From: Capra hircus | Taxonomy: Eukaryota > Chordata > Mammalia > Artiodactyla > Bovidae | Length of the DNA stretch: 64,000 nucleotides | Reading direction: 5' to 3' | NCBI RefSeq assembly: GCF_001704415.2 | Contig: NC_030813.1 | Coordinates: 19,920,001 to 19,984,000, forward strand | Shown: positions 44,936-57,113 of the stretch, one piece after another | Layout: every line of letters starts with the position of its first letter | Numbering within the stretch: position 1 is the stretch's first letter | Notes under the pieces: generated by a model | The model's input: the letters and a program-made list of their open reading frames with translations, nothing else | What the model was told of the DNA's origin: nothing | Databases searched by the model: none | Position numbers and translations under genes: made by a program

Positions 44936-45770
44936 GCCTTTGAAATCTTATGACGAGTAATATGAGATCAATATAAACTGCTGTAATTTTTTTCTCTCTT
45001 TCTGATTAGTATTTTCTTTCCCAGAAAAGAAAGATATGGCTCTGAAAACAAAGGAGAAAATCAGGGAACATTACTTCCTCAGATATGAGGTCATTAATGC
45101 ATCTGTGATATGACCATAAAGCCAGCTCTGAGTGCTCCCTATTCAACTATAAATTGTTCACAGTGACCCTGTTATCTTGTAGCTGGGTTTTTATACTCAC
45201 TGCAGTGCCTCCTGAAAGCAACAATTTCTGTTGATGCACTGACCACGCAGCCGCATAACGATCTTGTCAGCAAACAATGAATGGGAGCTGAGCTCTGGAG
45301 GGAGGGGAACCTTCTAATGTTTTGATCCTCTTGACTGAAGAAATTTTGGCAATGACATATGATCACAGTTGGGCCTTTGTCTCAGCTGTCATGATTCATC
45401 CATTACAAGATTTTCAAGGTTGTCCAGGGGGAAATCTATCTTGGGAAGGGGAAGAATCTTTGCAAATGCCTGGGATAGCCTTGGTGTGATCAAAACCAGC
45501 TGTGTAAGCAAGAGAGAGTGTCCATGGAATCTTTGAAACCCTCTATTTAATGATGCCAGTATCTAGGAGCACTGGTTCAATTTCCAGTGCTCTTCTGACT
45601 TTATCTAACAGTTATTCCAGCAGGCCAGCAACTTTGGTCAGCATGATCGATATAGGAGATGAGGTATTCTCATTTCCCAGGGAGAATCCAGAAGATTTTT
45701 ATTTTTGACTCTCTCTCTTTGATTTCTCCTATCTTTATTCCCTAAAATCTAGGTTTAATTGATGTTAACT
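44936..45770. other. Upstream stretch, unassigned
   Basis: No repeat or exon recognised. Confidence 0.35.
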
Positions 45771-45781
45771 AGTTTTTAAGT

Positions 45782-46054
45782 CGGAGAAGGCAATGGCACC
45801 CCACTCCAGTACTCTTGCCTGGAAAATCCCAGGGATGGGGGAGCCTGGTGGGCTGTCGTCTATGGGGTCGCTAAGAGTTGGACACGACTGAGCGACTTCA
45901 CTTTCACTTTTCACTTTCATGCATTGGAGAAGGAAATGGCAACCCACTCCAGTGTTCTTGTCTGGAGAATCCCAGGGACGGGGGAGCCTGGTGGGCTGCC
46001 GTCTATGGGGTCGCACAGAGTCGGACACGACTGAAGCGACTTAGCAGCAGCAGG
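45782..46054 (+). mobile_element. Bov-A2 SINE
   Basis: Near-consensus dimer. Target duplication agtttttaagt (45771-45781) and agcttttaagt (46055-46065). Confidence 0.93.
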
Positions 46055-46065
46055 AGCTTTTAAGT

Positions 46066-47404
46066 AGGAGATAGAACTGTAAAGAATTTTAGTTGTAAGC
46101 AGTCAACTTTGTTTCTTTTATTGTAGATGTGAATAATTCAGAAGCAATTTATTGAAAAATCAAGTCTTAATATTTTGGTTGAATATGTAATTGTATATGT
46201 CATAGCACCATATTTTATAGGCAGGACTGTATGCTGCAGACTCATAATATATGACCACTAAAGGATCTTAGGGATTCGAATCAAAAGGAAAGACGTTTTG
46301 TTCTTCCACCTCCAAGGCATTTTCTTTTTTATTTCACTTGGTTTTCACTTGTGCAGAAACCTGTTTGTTGTAAGAGCTCAGTACATTGACTCCATGCAGA
46401 TGCTTGTGCTTTCTTAGTTTGGAGTTGAAAACCAGTCTTTGTAGATGACTAGAAGAAGAAGCGTGTTTTTAATAAGTGCAGCAAGGTCTCATATATCAGT
46501 TAAGCTAAGAAGAATTTTTTTATGGATTGAATGACTTTTAAAAGCACATTGGCTACTGAACTAACCAGAAACATTAGTCTCACTATTTCTGAGATTTCTC
46601 TGTGACTCTTTCACTTTCTGTCTTGCCATGGAATAAATCATTCAGCCTGTCTGACTCAGTTTCTTTACCTCTCAAGGCTGAGATTCAGGACAGGCTCTGC
46701 ATTTTCAGGATCTGTATTACTATTCCTTCAGAGAATATTATTAAATTCAAAATTACAGTATCCATGGCAACCATAACTAGGTCAGTCTGCACTTGAAGTA
46801 ACAAATAACAGCAGAACATCTATATCCTTTCCCAACCAGCCTCTGTTTTCAAAATTCTGTTAGGCTGCTGAAAGTAAGTGGCTTTGCAGGAAAAGGGCCT
46901 AGTAGCATCTGGGAGAGTTATTTTCTTATTTGTGATCCACATGCTCAGAAAACTTCATGCAAATTAGACAATGTGTATATCATTTTTTATATAAATCCCC
47001 CAACCACCTTGATTATTTGAAAAACGAGATTTTTATTGTGAAGTTATATTTCTTTTAAAATATTGTGGCTAATGTCTAATGAAAATAGCACCTGCAGAAT
47101 TCTTGTAAAAAGAATTGGAGTGACATGTGGATCTCTTCTTTCGACTTTGGTCACAGATAATATTTTTTCCCAAAGATACTATTTTCTTACTGAACCAAGA
47201 AATAATCATTGTACCTTTCCACTCATCATTAAGTATTTTTATTTAACAGTATATATAATGTGATATATTTCTAAGAAAGAAAGCAATTACATTTATGTAC
47301 ATAAAATTGCACATTTGGGAAAAGTTTGGACAGATACATATATGAACAGAGGACCTGGAGGGGAGCAGAGGGGAACTTTTTTTTTTTTCTTAAAACATTT
47401 AAAT
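46066..47404. other. Upstream stretch, unassigned
   Basis: AT-rich; a weak MIR-like piece near 46640-46690. No exon recognised. Confidence 0.35.
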
Positions 47405-47890
47405 ATCTCTGTGTTCGACAATTTTTAAAATGTTTTTGAAGTATAGTTGATTTACAATGTTGCGTTTGTTTCTGCTAGACAGCAAAGTGATTCAGTTTTG
47501 CACACACACATGCATATACATTCTTTCTCATATTCTTTTCCATTATGGTTCATCACAAGATATTGAATATCGTTCCCTGTGCTATATACAGCAGGACCTG
47601 TTTATCCATCTTATTTATAATAGGTTGCATCTGCGAATAACAAACTCCCTACCTTTGCCCTCCCCGCTCCTCGTCCCCCCTTGGCAACCACAAGCCTATT
47701 CTCTACATCCATGAGTCTGTTTCTGTTTTGTAGACAGGTTTACTTGTGTGGCATTTTAGATTCCACACGTGTGATACCATGTGGTATCTGTCTTTCTCTT
47801 TCTGACTTACTTCACTTTGTATGATAATCTCTGGGTCCATCTGTGTTGCTACAAACGGCGTTATTTCATTTGTTCTCATGGTTGTATTGG
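47405..47890 (-). mobile_element. L1 3'UTR and ORF2 end fragment
   Basis: gaagtatagttgatttacaa tgttgcgt, ccttggcaaccacaagccta ttctctacatcc and tgacttacttcactttgtat gataatctctgggtccatct are the antisense L1 3' end. Confidence 0.8.
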
Positions 47891-47999
47891 ACACTCTTAA
47901 ACACCCTACAAGTTACCAAGTTCTCTATAGCACTGAATTCTTCAGGTCACTACCCCAGTCAAAATACTGTCTCCTCTTCAAATCAAAAAGCCAAAAAGA

Positions 48000-48235
48000 G
48001 TGTCAAGACTAGTGACCATTTATAGAGCACTGACCATCTTCATGTTATTTGCATACTATAACTCAGGCAATCCTCAAAACAATTCCAGGAGGCAAATATT
48101 GCCATTCTTGTTGCTTGGATGCAGAACTGAGACTGAAGGAAGTTCCAGACCTCTTTCTAGAATGTCTGGCTGAGGGCAGTCATGAGATTCTAGCCCAGGA
48201 GTGTTAGGCTCTCAAACCTGTGCTTTTTCCATCGA
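48000..48235 (-). repeat. MIR-like fragment
   Basis: ccatttatagagcactgacc, caatcctcaaaacaattcca ggaggcaaatattgcc follow antisense MIR. Confidence 0.55.
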
Positions 48236-48546
48236 AGAGCATTTTTCCTCATAAAAAGAGAAGTCCCTGCCTGTTCTGTAGTCTCTGATCAGGTGTTTCC
48301 AGAAGAAAACAATGCCTGATTGTCAGAGTGAATGAATATTGAATTAGATTTTCAACCTTAAGCTACATATTTCACTATTTCACATCTTAGGAAACTGGCA
48401 TCCAAAAAACTCGAGCGATTGTGAAAGTTCATCCAATTGCAAACCCAGAACTAAATGAAGTCTCTGATGCCAAAACTGTTTTCTCCCTCTTTCAACAATA
48501 TGTTGGTAATCCAGACACAATTTCTCCTCTATTTCATGTTTGCAAA
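48236..48546. other. Short stretch, unassigned
   Basis: Nothing recognised. Confidence 0.35.
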
Positions 48547-48737
48547 GTGAAAGTGAAAGTTGCGTCCAACTCTTTGTGACCCCATGGACTATACAGTCCA
48601 TGGAATTCTCCAGGCCAGAATACTGGAGTGGCTAGCCTTTCCCTGCTCTAGGGGAATCTTCCCAAACCCTGGGACTGAACTCAGGACTCCCACATTGCAG
48701 GCGGATTCTTTACCAGCTGAGCTATCAGGGAAGCCCC
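48547..48737 (-). mobile_element. Bov-tA SINE
   Basis: aagtgaaagtgaaagttgcg tccaactctt ... accagctgagctatcaggga agccccc. Flanks tttgcaaa / gttgcaaa. Confidence 0.92.
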
Positions 48738-49740
48738 CATGGTTGCAAACTGTGATATAACTGGCCTAGATTCTCATAGACAAAAATTTCATTTTGTAGG
48801 CATTCTTTACACAGATATCTCCCTCCTCCTTTCCTTGTGACAATATATATGTAGATTAAGAGTAATCCAGAGCAACCAGAGACAAACTTAAAAACAAATA
48901 CGCCACTTGATTTTAAATGTTCTAAGTGTTGCCCTAATATTAGTATGAATAATATATAAACGAAGTGTGCAGACCATTTTGGGTGGGATTATAAAGGCTG
49001 GAAATAAGAATCGTAAGAAAGCCAAAAGTTTTTAGAATGCAAGTAAGTTGAGAAAATAGAAGGACCTTTTAGAAGGCAATAGTCAGAGATTTAGTGAGAC
49101 CATCAAAAGCAATAAAGAAGAAACTGCTCAGAGATTCTGAACTAGGACTGTGTACACCCGAAGAGAGAAGTTTATACAGGGAAATTCAGTAAGCAGACTC
49201 TTCAACAAGGTGATATTTAATCCAACTTGGGCAGACTGGGATAACTGCTTTAACCTATTACCAAGGAAACAGAAGGAATCTTGACTCTGCTGACAGGTTA
49301 CAAGAGAAACCTTGAGTATATAATTATGGCAAGGTGCAGGGCTGCGTATGTATCAGGAGGTAGAAGGGGAAAGTGAGAATGCTCAAGGGTAAATAGAAAG
49401 ATGAGTGTGACAATTCATGTGAAGAGTTAGAAAAAGTCACAAGAAAGTCAGAAGTAGGTAGTCATTATAAACTAGCGACAAGGTCAATTGACTTCATCTT
49501 ATCACTTTAACTGAGACTCATTTTGATTTTAGTTTCAAGAAATTATTTATGTTACTTAAATAGTTTGTTCTGTAGGGAAATTAAGGTGAAAGGTGAAGTC
49601 ACAGAATGAGTCATTGAAAACTTACTGAGGGTCTCCTATTTGTCTCCACCCACAGTGGTGATAGGCTGCATCACCCAATTAAATACACATTGTATTAACT
49701 GATTTTTACCTGTTTGCTAACAAATATTATTTCGTAAATG
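48738..49740. other. Upstream stretch, unassigned
   Basis: No repeat or exon recognised. Confidence 0.35.
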
Positions 49741-49746
49741 TGAGTG

Positions 49747-49786
49747 TATGTGTGTGTGTGTGTGTGACAGAGAGAGAGAGAGAGAA
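49747..49786. repeat. (TG)n-(AG)n compound microsatellite
   Basis: About nine TG units followed by about nine AG units. Likely length-polymorphic. Confidence 0.95.
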
Positions 49787-49857
49787 TGGGAATTTGGGAT
49801 AAGACTTGTTTTCGTTATGGAACTCTCCACTTCTAGTTAGTGGTAACTATGAAGCTT

Positions 49858-50323
49858 CAGTTCAGTTCAGTTACTCAGTCGTGTCCGACTCTTTGCGGCC
49901 CCATGAATCGCAGCACGCCAGGCCTCCCTGTCCATCACCAACTCCCGGAGTTCACTCAGACTCTCGTCCATCGATCGTGATGCCATCCAGCCATCTCATC
50001 CTCTGTCGTCCCCTTCTCCTCCTGCCCCTAATCCCTCCCAGCATCAGAGTCTTTTCCAATGAGTCAACTCTTTGCATGAGGTGGCCAAAGTACTGGAGTT
50101 TCAGCTTTAGCATCATGCCTTCCAAAGAAATCCCAGGGCTGATCTCCTTCAGAATGGACTGGTTGGATCTCCTTGCAGTCCAAGGGACTCTCAAGAGTCT
50201 TCTCCAACACCACAGTTCAAAAGCATCAGTTCTTCGGTGCTCAGCCTTCTTCACAGTCCAACTCTCATATCCATTCATGAGCACTGGAAAAACCATAGCC
50301 TTGACTAGACAGACCTTAGTCGC
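49858..50323 (-). mobile_element. BovB LINE 3' fragment with perfect 13-bp duplication
   Basis: 466 bp antisense BovB. Target duplication aactatgaagctt at 49845-49857 and 50324-50336 is exact. The open minus frame 49952-50296 is the BovB C-terminal domain. Confidence 0.95.
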
Positions 50324-50336
50324 AACTATGAAGCTT

Positions 50337-50778
50337 AGAAGGAACCTAATAATTTAAGATGATTAAATATCCTTTAAGGTGTATCTTTACAGTTACTTAA
50401 AATGTTAAACAAAACAGACAAAATGGGGTACCTCTAACTTTACCAGTGAATATGTGTATAACCCTCATAGAAAACATTTCTAGAAGTATATTGTTATATT
50501 AAAACCAAATCAGTATCTTTCTTTAAGTCAATAAAAAGCTACTATTAAATATAAATGCTGAGTTACCAAGTTTCATTTCATATTAAAATACAGACTTTAA
50601 TTTTGGAAATTTCTGTCTTTGGGATGATTTATTTCTCAGAGTAAATCACCAAGGCCTTATTTCCTCCCTTTAATAATGAAGAAGGTGATACTGATTTAAT
50701 TGTAAGCAAAACAGAGAAGAAAAGAGTGATCAGAATGGTAGCTTCTCTATCTCTTCATCTTGTGATTTGGAGAGAGAT
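50337..50778. other. Upstream stretch, unassigned
   Basis: AT-rich; nothing recognised. Confidence 0.35.
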
Positions 50779-50791
50779 ACTCTACATATTT

Positions 50792-51067
50792 TGGAGAAGC
50801 CAATGGCACCCCACTCCAGTACTCTTGCCTGGAAAATCCCATGGATGGAGGAGCCTGGTGGGCTGCAGTCCATGGGGTCGCTGAGGGTCAGACACAACTG
50901 AGCGACTTCCCTTTCACTTTTCACTTTCATGCATTGGAGAAGGAAATGGCAACCCACTCCAGTGTTCTTGCCTGGAGAATCCCAGGGACGGGGGAGCCTG
51001 GAGGGCTGCCATCTATGGGGTCGCACAGAGTCGGACACGACTGAAGCGACTTAGCAGCAGCAGCAGC
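50792..51067 (+). mobile_element. Bov-A2 SINE with perfect 13-bp duplication
   Basis: Near-consensus dimer with (AGC)n tail. Exact duplication actctacatattt (50779-50791 and 51068-51080). Confidence 0.95.
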
Positions 51068-51080
51068 ACTCTACATATTT

Positions 51081-51969
51081 ATCCACAAAAGTGACAATAA
51101 ATAAAGTTGCATATAAACTCAAAGGAAAAGTAAATATTTTCTCAAATACCATCTGATTTGAGTCTTGGACAAAAGCTGTAAGTGTTAGGACAATTATGAA
51201 AACTTGAGATGGAGAGATAGAAATGAAAGTTTCTCATTCCTGAAGGTTGGTATCTCAGTTACCTTATTACATCAAAGCACTGTGATTGGAGAAAAAAAAA
51301 ACAATAACAAAAAACTCCTATCAGTAAAGAACAGCTTTCAACGCTCTCCTTTTTTTTTTTTTTGGTCAGTGTAAGCATTCCAGATAAAAGAAAGGAAAAG
51401 TGTCTTCACTGTGGCTTCAGGACCGCCTAGAAAACAATGGCTTCAAGTTGGCACCTAAATTACTATTTCTTAGACCAGAGTATAGAATGTATTTATTTAT
51501 GGTGTGGTGGGGTGGCAGTTAGGGCAAGACTTTTTCCCCTAAATAAAAATTCCTGTGCATCCAACATGTTAAACAAATGGAAGAATAGAATGGATCTATA
51601 AGGCAGACTACAGTTTTGTTTTTTAATAAGTGGAAAACATTTCATTGTTGCAGGATCCACAAGCGCATTCTCAGAACCCTGTATGTCATATTCAGAACTG
51701 TCCCATATTGAGTTAGTTCAGTTTGGACAGTCTGACAATTTAAAATCTTTTAGCCTAAATCTAAGAACAACTACTTGAGGAAAATCACAAGAGCTTTCAA
51801 CACTTGCCAGAGAAAGTTAATGTCTTACCTTTTCTGTTTAGTACGTTGCATACCAGAGAATGAGAAAAGGTATCCTGTAAGCATGTAATTGAATAAAAGA
51901 GATTCAAAACATAAACAGAGGTGCTTTATGCTTCTTTCTGTGTTTTGTGTCAAGGATGCTATGGAAACA
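51081..51969. other. Upstream stretch, unassigned
   Basis: A-run near 51290 and T-run near 51348-51364. No exon recognised. Confidence 0.35.
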
Positions 51970-52210
51970 TATCACTAGCTAGGATTTATTGAGTGCTCAG
52001 TATGTGCAAGCTATAAGCAAGGTACTTCTCATGGATCCTGGCACTTAATTCTCACAGGAACCTCATGAGATAGATACAATGACTCTTGATGTACAAAGAG
52101 TAAAATTAAGGTTAGAGAGTTTAAGTAATTTACCAACATTATAAACGGTAAGTTATGGAGTCAGAATCCAAACTCAGGTATAAATTTCTAACTATTATGC
52201 CATATACATG
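51970..52210 (-). repeat. MIR SINE, nearly full length
   Basis: ctaggatttattgagtgctc agtatgtgc, ttaattctcacaggaacctc atgagatagatac and taagtaatttaccaacatta follow the antisense MIR almost throughout. Confidence 0.8.
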
Positions 52211-52273
52211 TAACATTATTGAAAAAATACTTATCTTTTAAAGAAATTACATTCTAATTATTTTGGCCCAGTT

Positions 52274-52794
52274 CAGTTCAGTTCAGTTCAGTCACTCAGT
52301 CATGTCGGACTCTTTGTGACCCCATGAATCGCAACACGCCAGGCCTCCCTGTCCATCACCAACTCCCGCAGTTCACTCAGACTCTCGTCCATCGAGTCCG
52401 TGATGCCATCCAGCCATCTCATCCTATGTCGGCCCCTTCTCCTCCTGCCCCCAATCCCTCCCAGCATCAGAGTCTTTTCCAATGAGTCAACTCTTCACAT
52501 GAGGTGGCCAAAGCACTGGAGTTTCAGCTTCAGCATCATTCCCTCCAAAGAAATCCCAGGACTGATCTCCTTTAGAATGGACTGGTTGGATCTCCTTGCA
52601 GTCCGAGCGACTCTCCAGAGTCTTCTCCAACACCATAGTTCAAAAACATCAGTTCTTCGGCGCTCAGCTTTCTTCCCAGTCCAACTCTCACATCCATACG
52701 TGACCACTGGAAAAACCATAGCCTTGACTAGACGGACCTTTGTTGGCAAAGAAATGTCTCTGCTTTTCAATATGCCATCTAGGTTGGTCATAAC
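52274..52794 (-). mobile_element. BovB LINE 3' fragment with perfect 13-bp duplication
   Basis: 521 bp antisense BovB. Duplication ttttggcccagtt at 52261-52273 and 52795-52807 is exact. Confidence 0.94.
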
Positions 52795-52807
52795 TTTTGG
52801 CCCAGTT

Positions 52808-53682
52808 AAATTCTCATAATTATACCTCCCTCACCACCTCTGTGACACTGGCATATAGCTAATGACAAGGAAATATAATTATTACTATGATTTTCAACAA
52901 ATCAATACATCACAACCTCACTGATGACATATTTGTCATCTGTGAAAGAAGAAAATAGCTTTTTACAATGCTAGAACTTTACTTTAAAAATCAGAACAGG
53001 TGCTAAGAAAGACAAATTTTGAGAGTTCATTTCCAAGCAATGTTATTGACAGAGCAAAGGCACCTTGGATTGATAAATACTAATCTGTATCTGGCTGCTA
53101 AACTGTAGTATACAAAAAGAATACTCTTTAAGCCAGTAATAATTCAATCTTAATTATCTTTTAAAAGATATGTTTTAAAATTATATCTTGAAGTTCATCT
53201 GAAGGTGAACAGGCTTAATTCAAAATATGTGCTATGCTTTTAAAAGTTTTTTTTACGTAAAGTTGAAGACAGAAACATATTTGAAATTTTGATTGCAAGC
53301 AAAGTGTTTGAATCTGAATAACAGTTTCCACTTAGTTTTTTCAAATGTTTATCCAATCGATTAAAACCCAATGTCACAGTTCTCCTTTACGAGACAAGCA
53401 GATCTTCCTGGTGTTTATTTCCCTTTGATATTTCATTCAGAAAGCAAAGATTTGAGTTAAAATTCTGTAAGTCCATTAAACTATTATTTGACCCAACCCC
53501 TGCTGTTGAAATTTATTATGATTTTTCTTATGATTATAAAATGAGACACGTTTATTATAGACAGTACTGAAAACACAGAAAAAGATAATAAAAATTAACT
53601 GCAACTCCAGGACCTGGAAATAAAAGTATTTCTTTCACAGAGAGTACATCCTTTGTGCAATTTCTCTTTTATGCATTTCTGT
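52808..53682. other. Upstream stretch, unassigned
   Basis: AT-rich; nothing recognised. Confidence 0.35.
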
Positions 53683-53692
53683 ACGAATATGA

Positions 53693-54040
53693 CTCTTCAA
53701 AGTCACTTGGACTGCAAGGAGATCAAACCAGTCCATCCTAAAGGAAATCAGTCCTGAATATTCTTTGGAGGACTGATGCTGAAGCTGAAACTCCAATACT
53801 TTGGCAGCCCGATGTGAAGAACTGACTCATTGGAAAAGACCCTGATACTGGGAAAGATTAAAGGCAGGAGGAGAAGGGGACAACAGAGGATGAGATGATT
53901 GGATGGCATCACTGACTCAATGGACATGAGTTTGAGCAAGGTTCAGGAGCTGGTGGTGGACAGGGAAGTCTGGTATGCTGCAGTCCATGGGTTTGTAAAG
54001 GGTTGGACATGGCTGAGTGACTAAACTGAACTGAACTGAT
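53693..54040 (+). mobile_element. BovB LINE 3' fragment
   Basis: Sense BovB from tcacttggactgcaaggaga to actaaactgaactgaactga. Duplication acgaatatga (53683-53692) / acaaatatga (54041-54050). Confidence 0.92.
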
Positions 54041-54050
54041 ACAAATATGA

Positions 54051-55755
54051 GACCATTTTTTGCAGATTTTTGTAACTATTTCAATTAAGAAAATGTAATG
54101 AGCATCTCTCTGTGTCATATTAATATGTATAATTTATATAACTAGTTGTCTCAAGTTAGAACTTGGATATTCCCATTTTTTATTATAAATGATGTAACAT
54201 TAAACTTCCCTGCACATAAATCTTTGTGTACACACTCTTTTTTTTCCTTTCCATAGACTAGAAATATTTTGCATAAAATTAAAATATGATTCCAGAAACA
54301 CTAATTCATTAACATAATGATATTTTGCAAATTATTTGAATATATTTATAGTTCCAGGGCATCCTTCCTTTGAGCATTTTGAGAAGTCTCATATACATTA
54401 AACTTAATTCCTGTTGTTTGATGGGTCAGCTTTTTTTAAATGAAGGGAATGAAAGAAAGTGGCAAGAAAGAGTTTACCGAGTGAGAGGATAGAGAAAGCA
54501 AAAAAGGGAAAATAATCTTTGCTGCTTCATTCATTCTTTTTTCTTCTAGAATATTGTCCCTGCCTTGTCTACCTAAGCAACACTTTTCAGCCTCCTAAAC
54601 CTCCATGCAGCTGTAACATCATCTCCCATGTCTATGTGGTGATTCTATGTGTGAGTTCTCTTAGCCACTTTCTACAAATCCTGGCTCTTTTCTTTGTGTA
54701 TTGTAATTTGACCTCACCGGCAATAATATTTTGTAGCTCTGACTTGTCCCCTGGCAGGGACTCAAGGTAAGGCCTGTATTCTATTCATCTCTGCATCTCT
54801 GGTGACTAAAGGAGAGCTTATATAAATGTTATTTTATAAATGTTTAAAGAATAAATGAATAAGTGAATGGCAAAGTCTACCATCTCCACAAAGAAGCTAT
54901 ATTTTCTGTTCTGGGATAAGGGGAGAAGGTTAGGAGAATTTATTGCCTGGGCTCCTGGACTTTTTTTCCCTGAAGGGGAAGAAAGAAAGGGAGGGAGAGA
55001 GTTCTATATCTGTAGTCTTAAAAGCAGACTGCAATGACTCTCATTGTCTGTGTTCAGGGACCTGATAAACAATCTGCTCAGTTAAGTAGACAAAATACAA
55101 ACCTCAACAGTATAAACGAAATTCATCACAGTAGAAAATTCATGGAGGTTTTAAACCTAGGTAAAATAAAAATTGTATATCTGGGTCCTTTGGACAAATT
55201 TGTTTCCCTCTCTTCCCTCTCTCAAAGGAAACAAAGATCAGCAAATACTAGCAGCCAAAATATCTGTCTTTGTGTGCCTGCCAAGCTTTAGAGTGTTCCC
55301 TTGATTGCAGCGAACAATGCGTTATATAGAACTGTAGAGACCAGTACTAGAAGACCCATTAGTGCTTTCTTGTGGAAACAGCTGTCTGGTGGGTTTGTGT
55401 TTGCAGAGGAACTCGTATTAATAAAGCTACGTTAATATAGCTTTCCCTAATGCTTTTTAATGGTTTTGCAATTTGTTTTCATAGATGACTTGACAAATCA
55501 AGTCTGAAACAAAGGGTCATTTCATATTGTTTCTTTAGTCACCAAAATATTTTGCCATACTTTCCATGGAAGTTCTAGATCAGTACTATTTCCACTCAGA
55601 TTTCAGGCAGAAAGGACACTAGGGGTTCAGTAGAGGCACCAAGCCTTCCCTTCTCTTCTCCTTCCAATCCAAAACGCCAGGCCATCCTGGAGAAATGAAA
55701 ATCTCTATTGAAAGCACACTGATACACACATGATCTTAAACAATGCTGTAAACAA
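54051..55755. other. Upstream stretch, unassigned
   Basis: Purine-rich tract near 54970-55005. No exon or repeat recognised over 1.7 kb. Confidence 0.35.
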
Positions 55756-55782
55756 ACTGAGGAGGCATGAAAAGGGGGGAAG
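55756..55782 (+). other. Donor copy of the 27-bp segment found in the 56.7-kb palindrome loop
   Basis: The 27 bases starting actgaggaggcatgaaaagg recur exactly at 56727-56753, 971 bp downstream in the same orientation. This copy sits in ordinary flanking DNA, so I treat it as the source. Confidence 0.9.
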
Positions 55783-56004
55783 GATTAGTTTAGGATGATT
55801 TTTTCACACCAAGTTATCCTGTCCTCTGCTTTGTGTTTTACGCATGTCTGTGTTTGAGTTTGTTATATGGAACATATATTTATAACAAAAACAAAGACTC
55901 AAAAATGCAAAAATAAAATCATAAGGCAAATGAGAAAATCACAAATATGAAAGAGTTAAGATCATTAATAATATCTTAACGGCAAGAATTCAAGCAAACT
56001 GATA

Positions 56005-56125
56005 AAAAGGACGTCACAAAAGAGTCCCGCATGACTTAGCAACTTAACAACGACAACCCCTCAGTAATAAAATGTGGGCAAAGACCATGAATAGACATCT
56101 CCCAAAAAAGGAAGTGCAAATGGTA
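56005..56125 (+). mobile_element. Bov-A 3' scrap followed by L1 ORF2 scrap
   Basis: aaagagtcccgcatgactta gcaacttaac is a SINE/BovB 3' tail; then tgggcaaagaccatgaatag acatctccc is a short degraded L1 ORF2 piece. Confidence 0.6.
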
Positions 56126-56472
56126 ATTCTTCTACAACTGTGCTCCCTTTACCTCACAAAGGACAACAGAGTTATTTTTCTAAAACAAGATCATATTTAC
56201 TCCCCTGATGCAGTTTTTTCTCCATATTCTAAGTGCTTTTCAACTTTTGTAAGAAGGGGGTTACAGTATCACAGATTGAGAGAATGTTCATTAAACAGCA
56301 GTCTGTGATTGGTGATGATTGAAGATCATTTTCAGAGGAGTAGAGTGACATGAGCTAGATTTCAGAGGTTTAAAGAAATAATTGTAAGAAACAACTTCAG
56401 GATAAATATAATCCACACATTTGAGAAGCTTATCAAGGAAAGGGAGTAAAACACAACAATGGCTAGGACTGT
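56126..56472. other. Upstream stretch, unassigned
   Basis: Nothing recognised. Confidence 0.35.
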
Positions 56473-56678
56473 GGGTTAGTCGCTCTGTTGTGTTCAACTC
56501 TTTGCGACCCCATAGATATAGCCTGCCAGGATCCTCTGTCCACAGAATTCTCCAGACAAGCATACTAGAGTGGGTTGCCATTTCCAACTGCAGGGGATCT
56601 TCCTGACCCAGGGATCAAACCTGGGTCTCCCTCATTGCAGGCAGATTCTTCACCATCTAAGTCACCAGGGAAGCCCAA
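56473..56678 (-). mobile_element. Bov-tA SINE
   Basis: gggttagtcgctctgttgtg ttc ... accatctaagtcaccaggga agccc. Full length, moderately diverged. Confidence 0.9.
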
Positions 56679-56691
56679 TAACAAGGAGGGG

Positions 56692-56792
56692 AAATGGTTA
56701 TTAACCTCCCCATGTGTCTAGCAGACACTGAGGAGGCATGAAAAGGGGGGAAGACATGTCTGCTAGACACATGGGGAGGTTAATAACCATTT
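56692..56792. repeat. Perfect 36-bp inverted repeat with copied loop
   Basis: Left arm 56692-56727 (begins aaatggttattaacctcc) and right arm 56757-56792 (ends ggttaataaccattt) are exact inverse complements. The spacer, with one arm base on its left, holds a 27-bp exact copy (56727-56753) of sequence at 55756-55782. Not part of any repeat family I know. Confidence 0.95.
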
Positions 56793-57018
56793 GAGCTTGT
56801 TTTGGCTTCCTTCATTCCTGTTAGTTTGTTTCTATGCGTTTTTAGAAGGATAAGCAATATGACTCACACTCATGGAAAATTTGAGAAGTACCGATTAGTA
56901 GAAGGAGATAGAAGACATCATCCCAAGGTCCCACCATCCAGAAACAGTAGTGATATTTCAGAGAATTCATTTCAACACCTTTTATAGAATCCCTTTACAT
57001 TTTTGTATGTATGAGATA

Positions 57019-57105
57019 TTGAGAGGGACAGGGAAGCCTGGTGGGCTGTAGCCCACGAAGTCGCGAAGAGTCAGACATGGCTTGGTGACGGAACAACAGC
57101 AACGC
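57019..57105 (+). mobile_element. Very short BovB/Bov-A 3' insertion
   Basis: gacagggaagcctggtgggc ... ggtgacggaacaacagcaac, 87 bp, with duplication atgagata on both sides (57011-57018 and 57106-57113). Confidence 0.8.
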
Positions 57106-57113
57106 ATGAGATA

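Noticed and set aside
49806..50357. 183-codon plus frame
   Set aside because: It is the antisense reading of a BovB 3' fragment.
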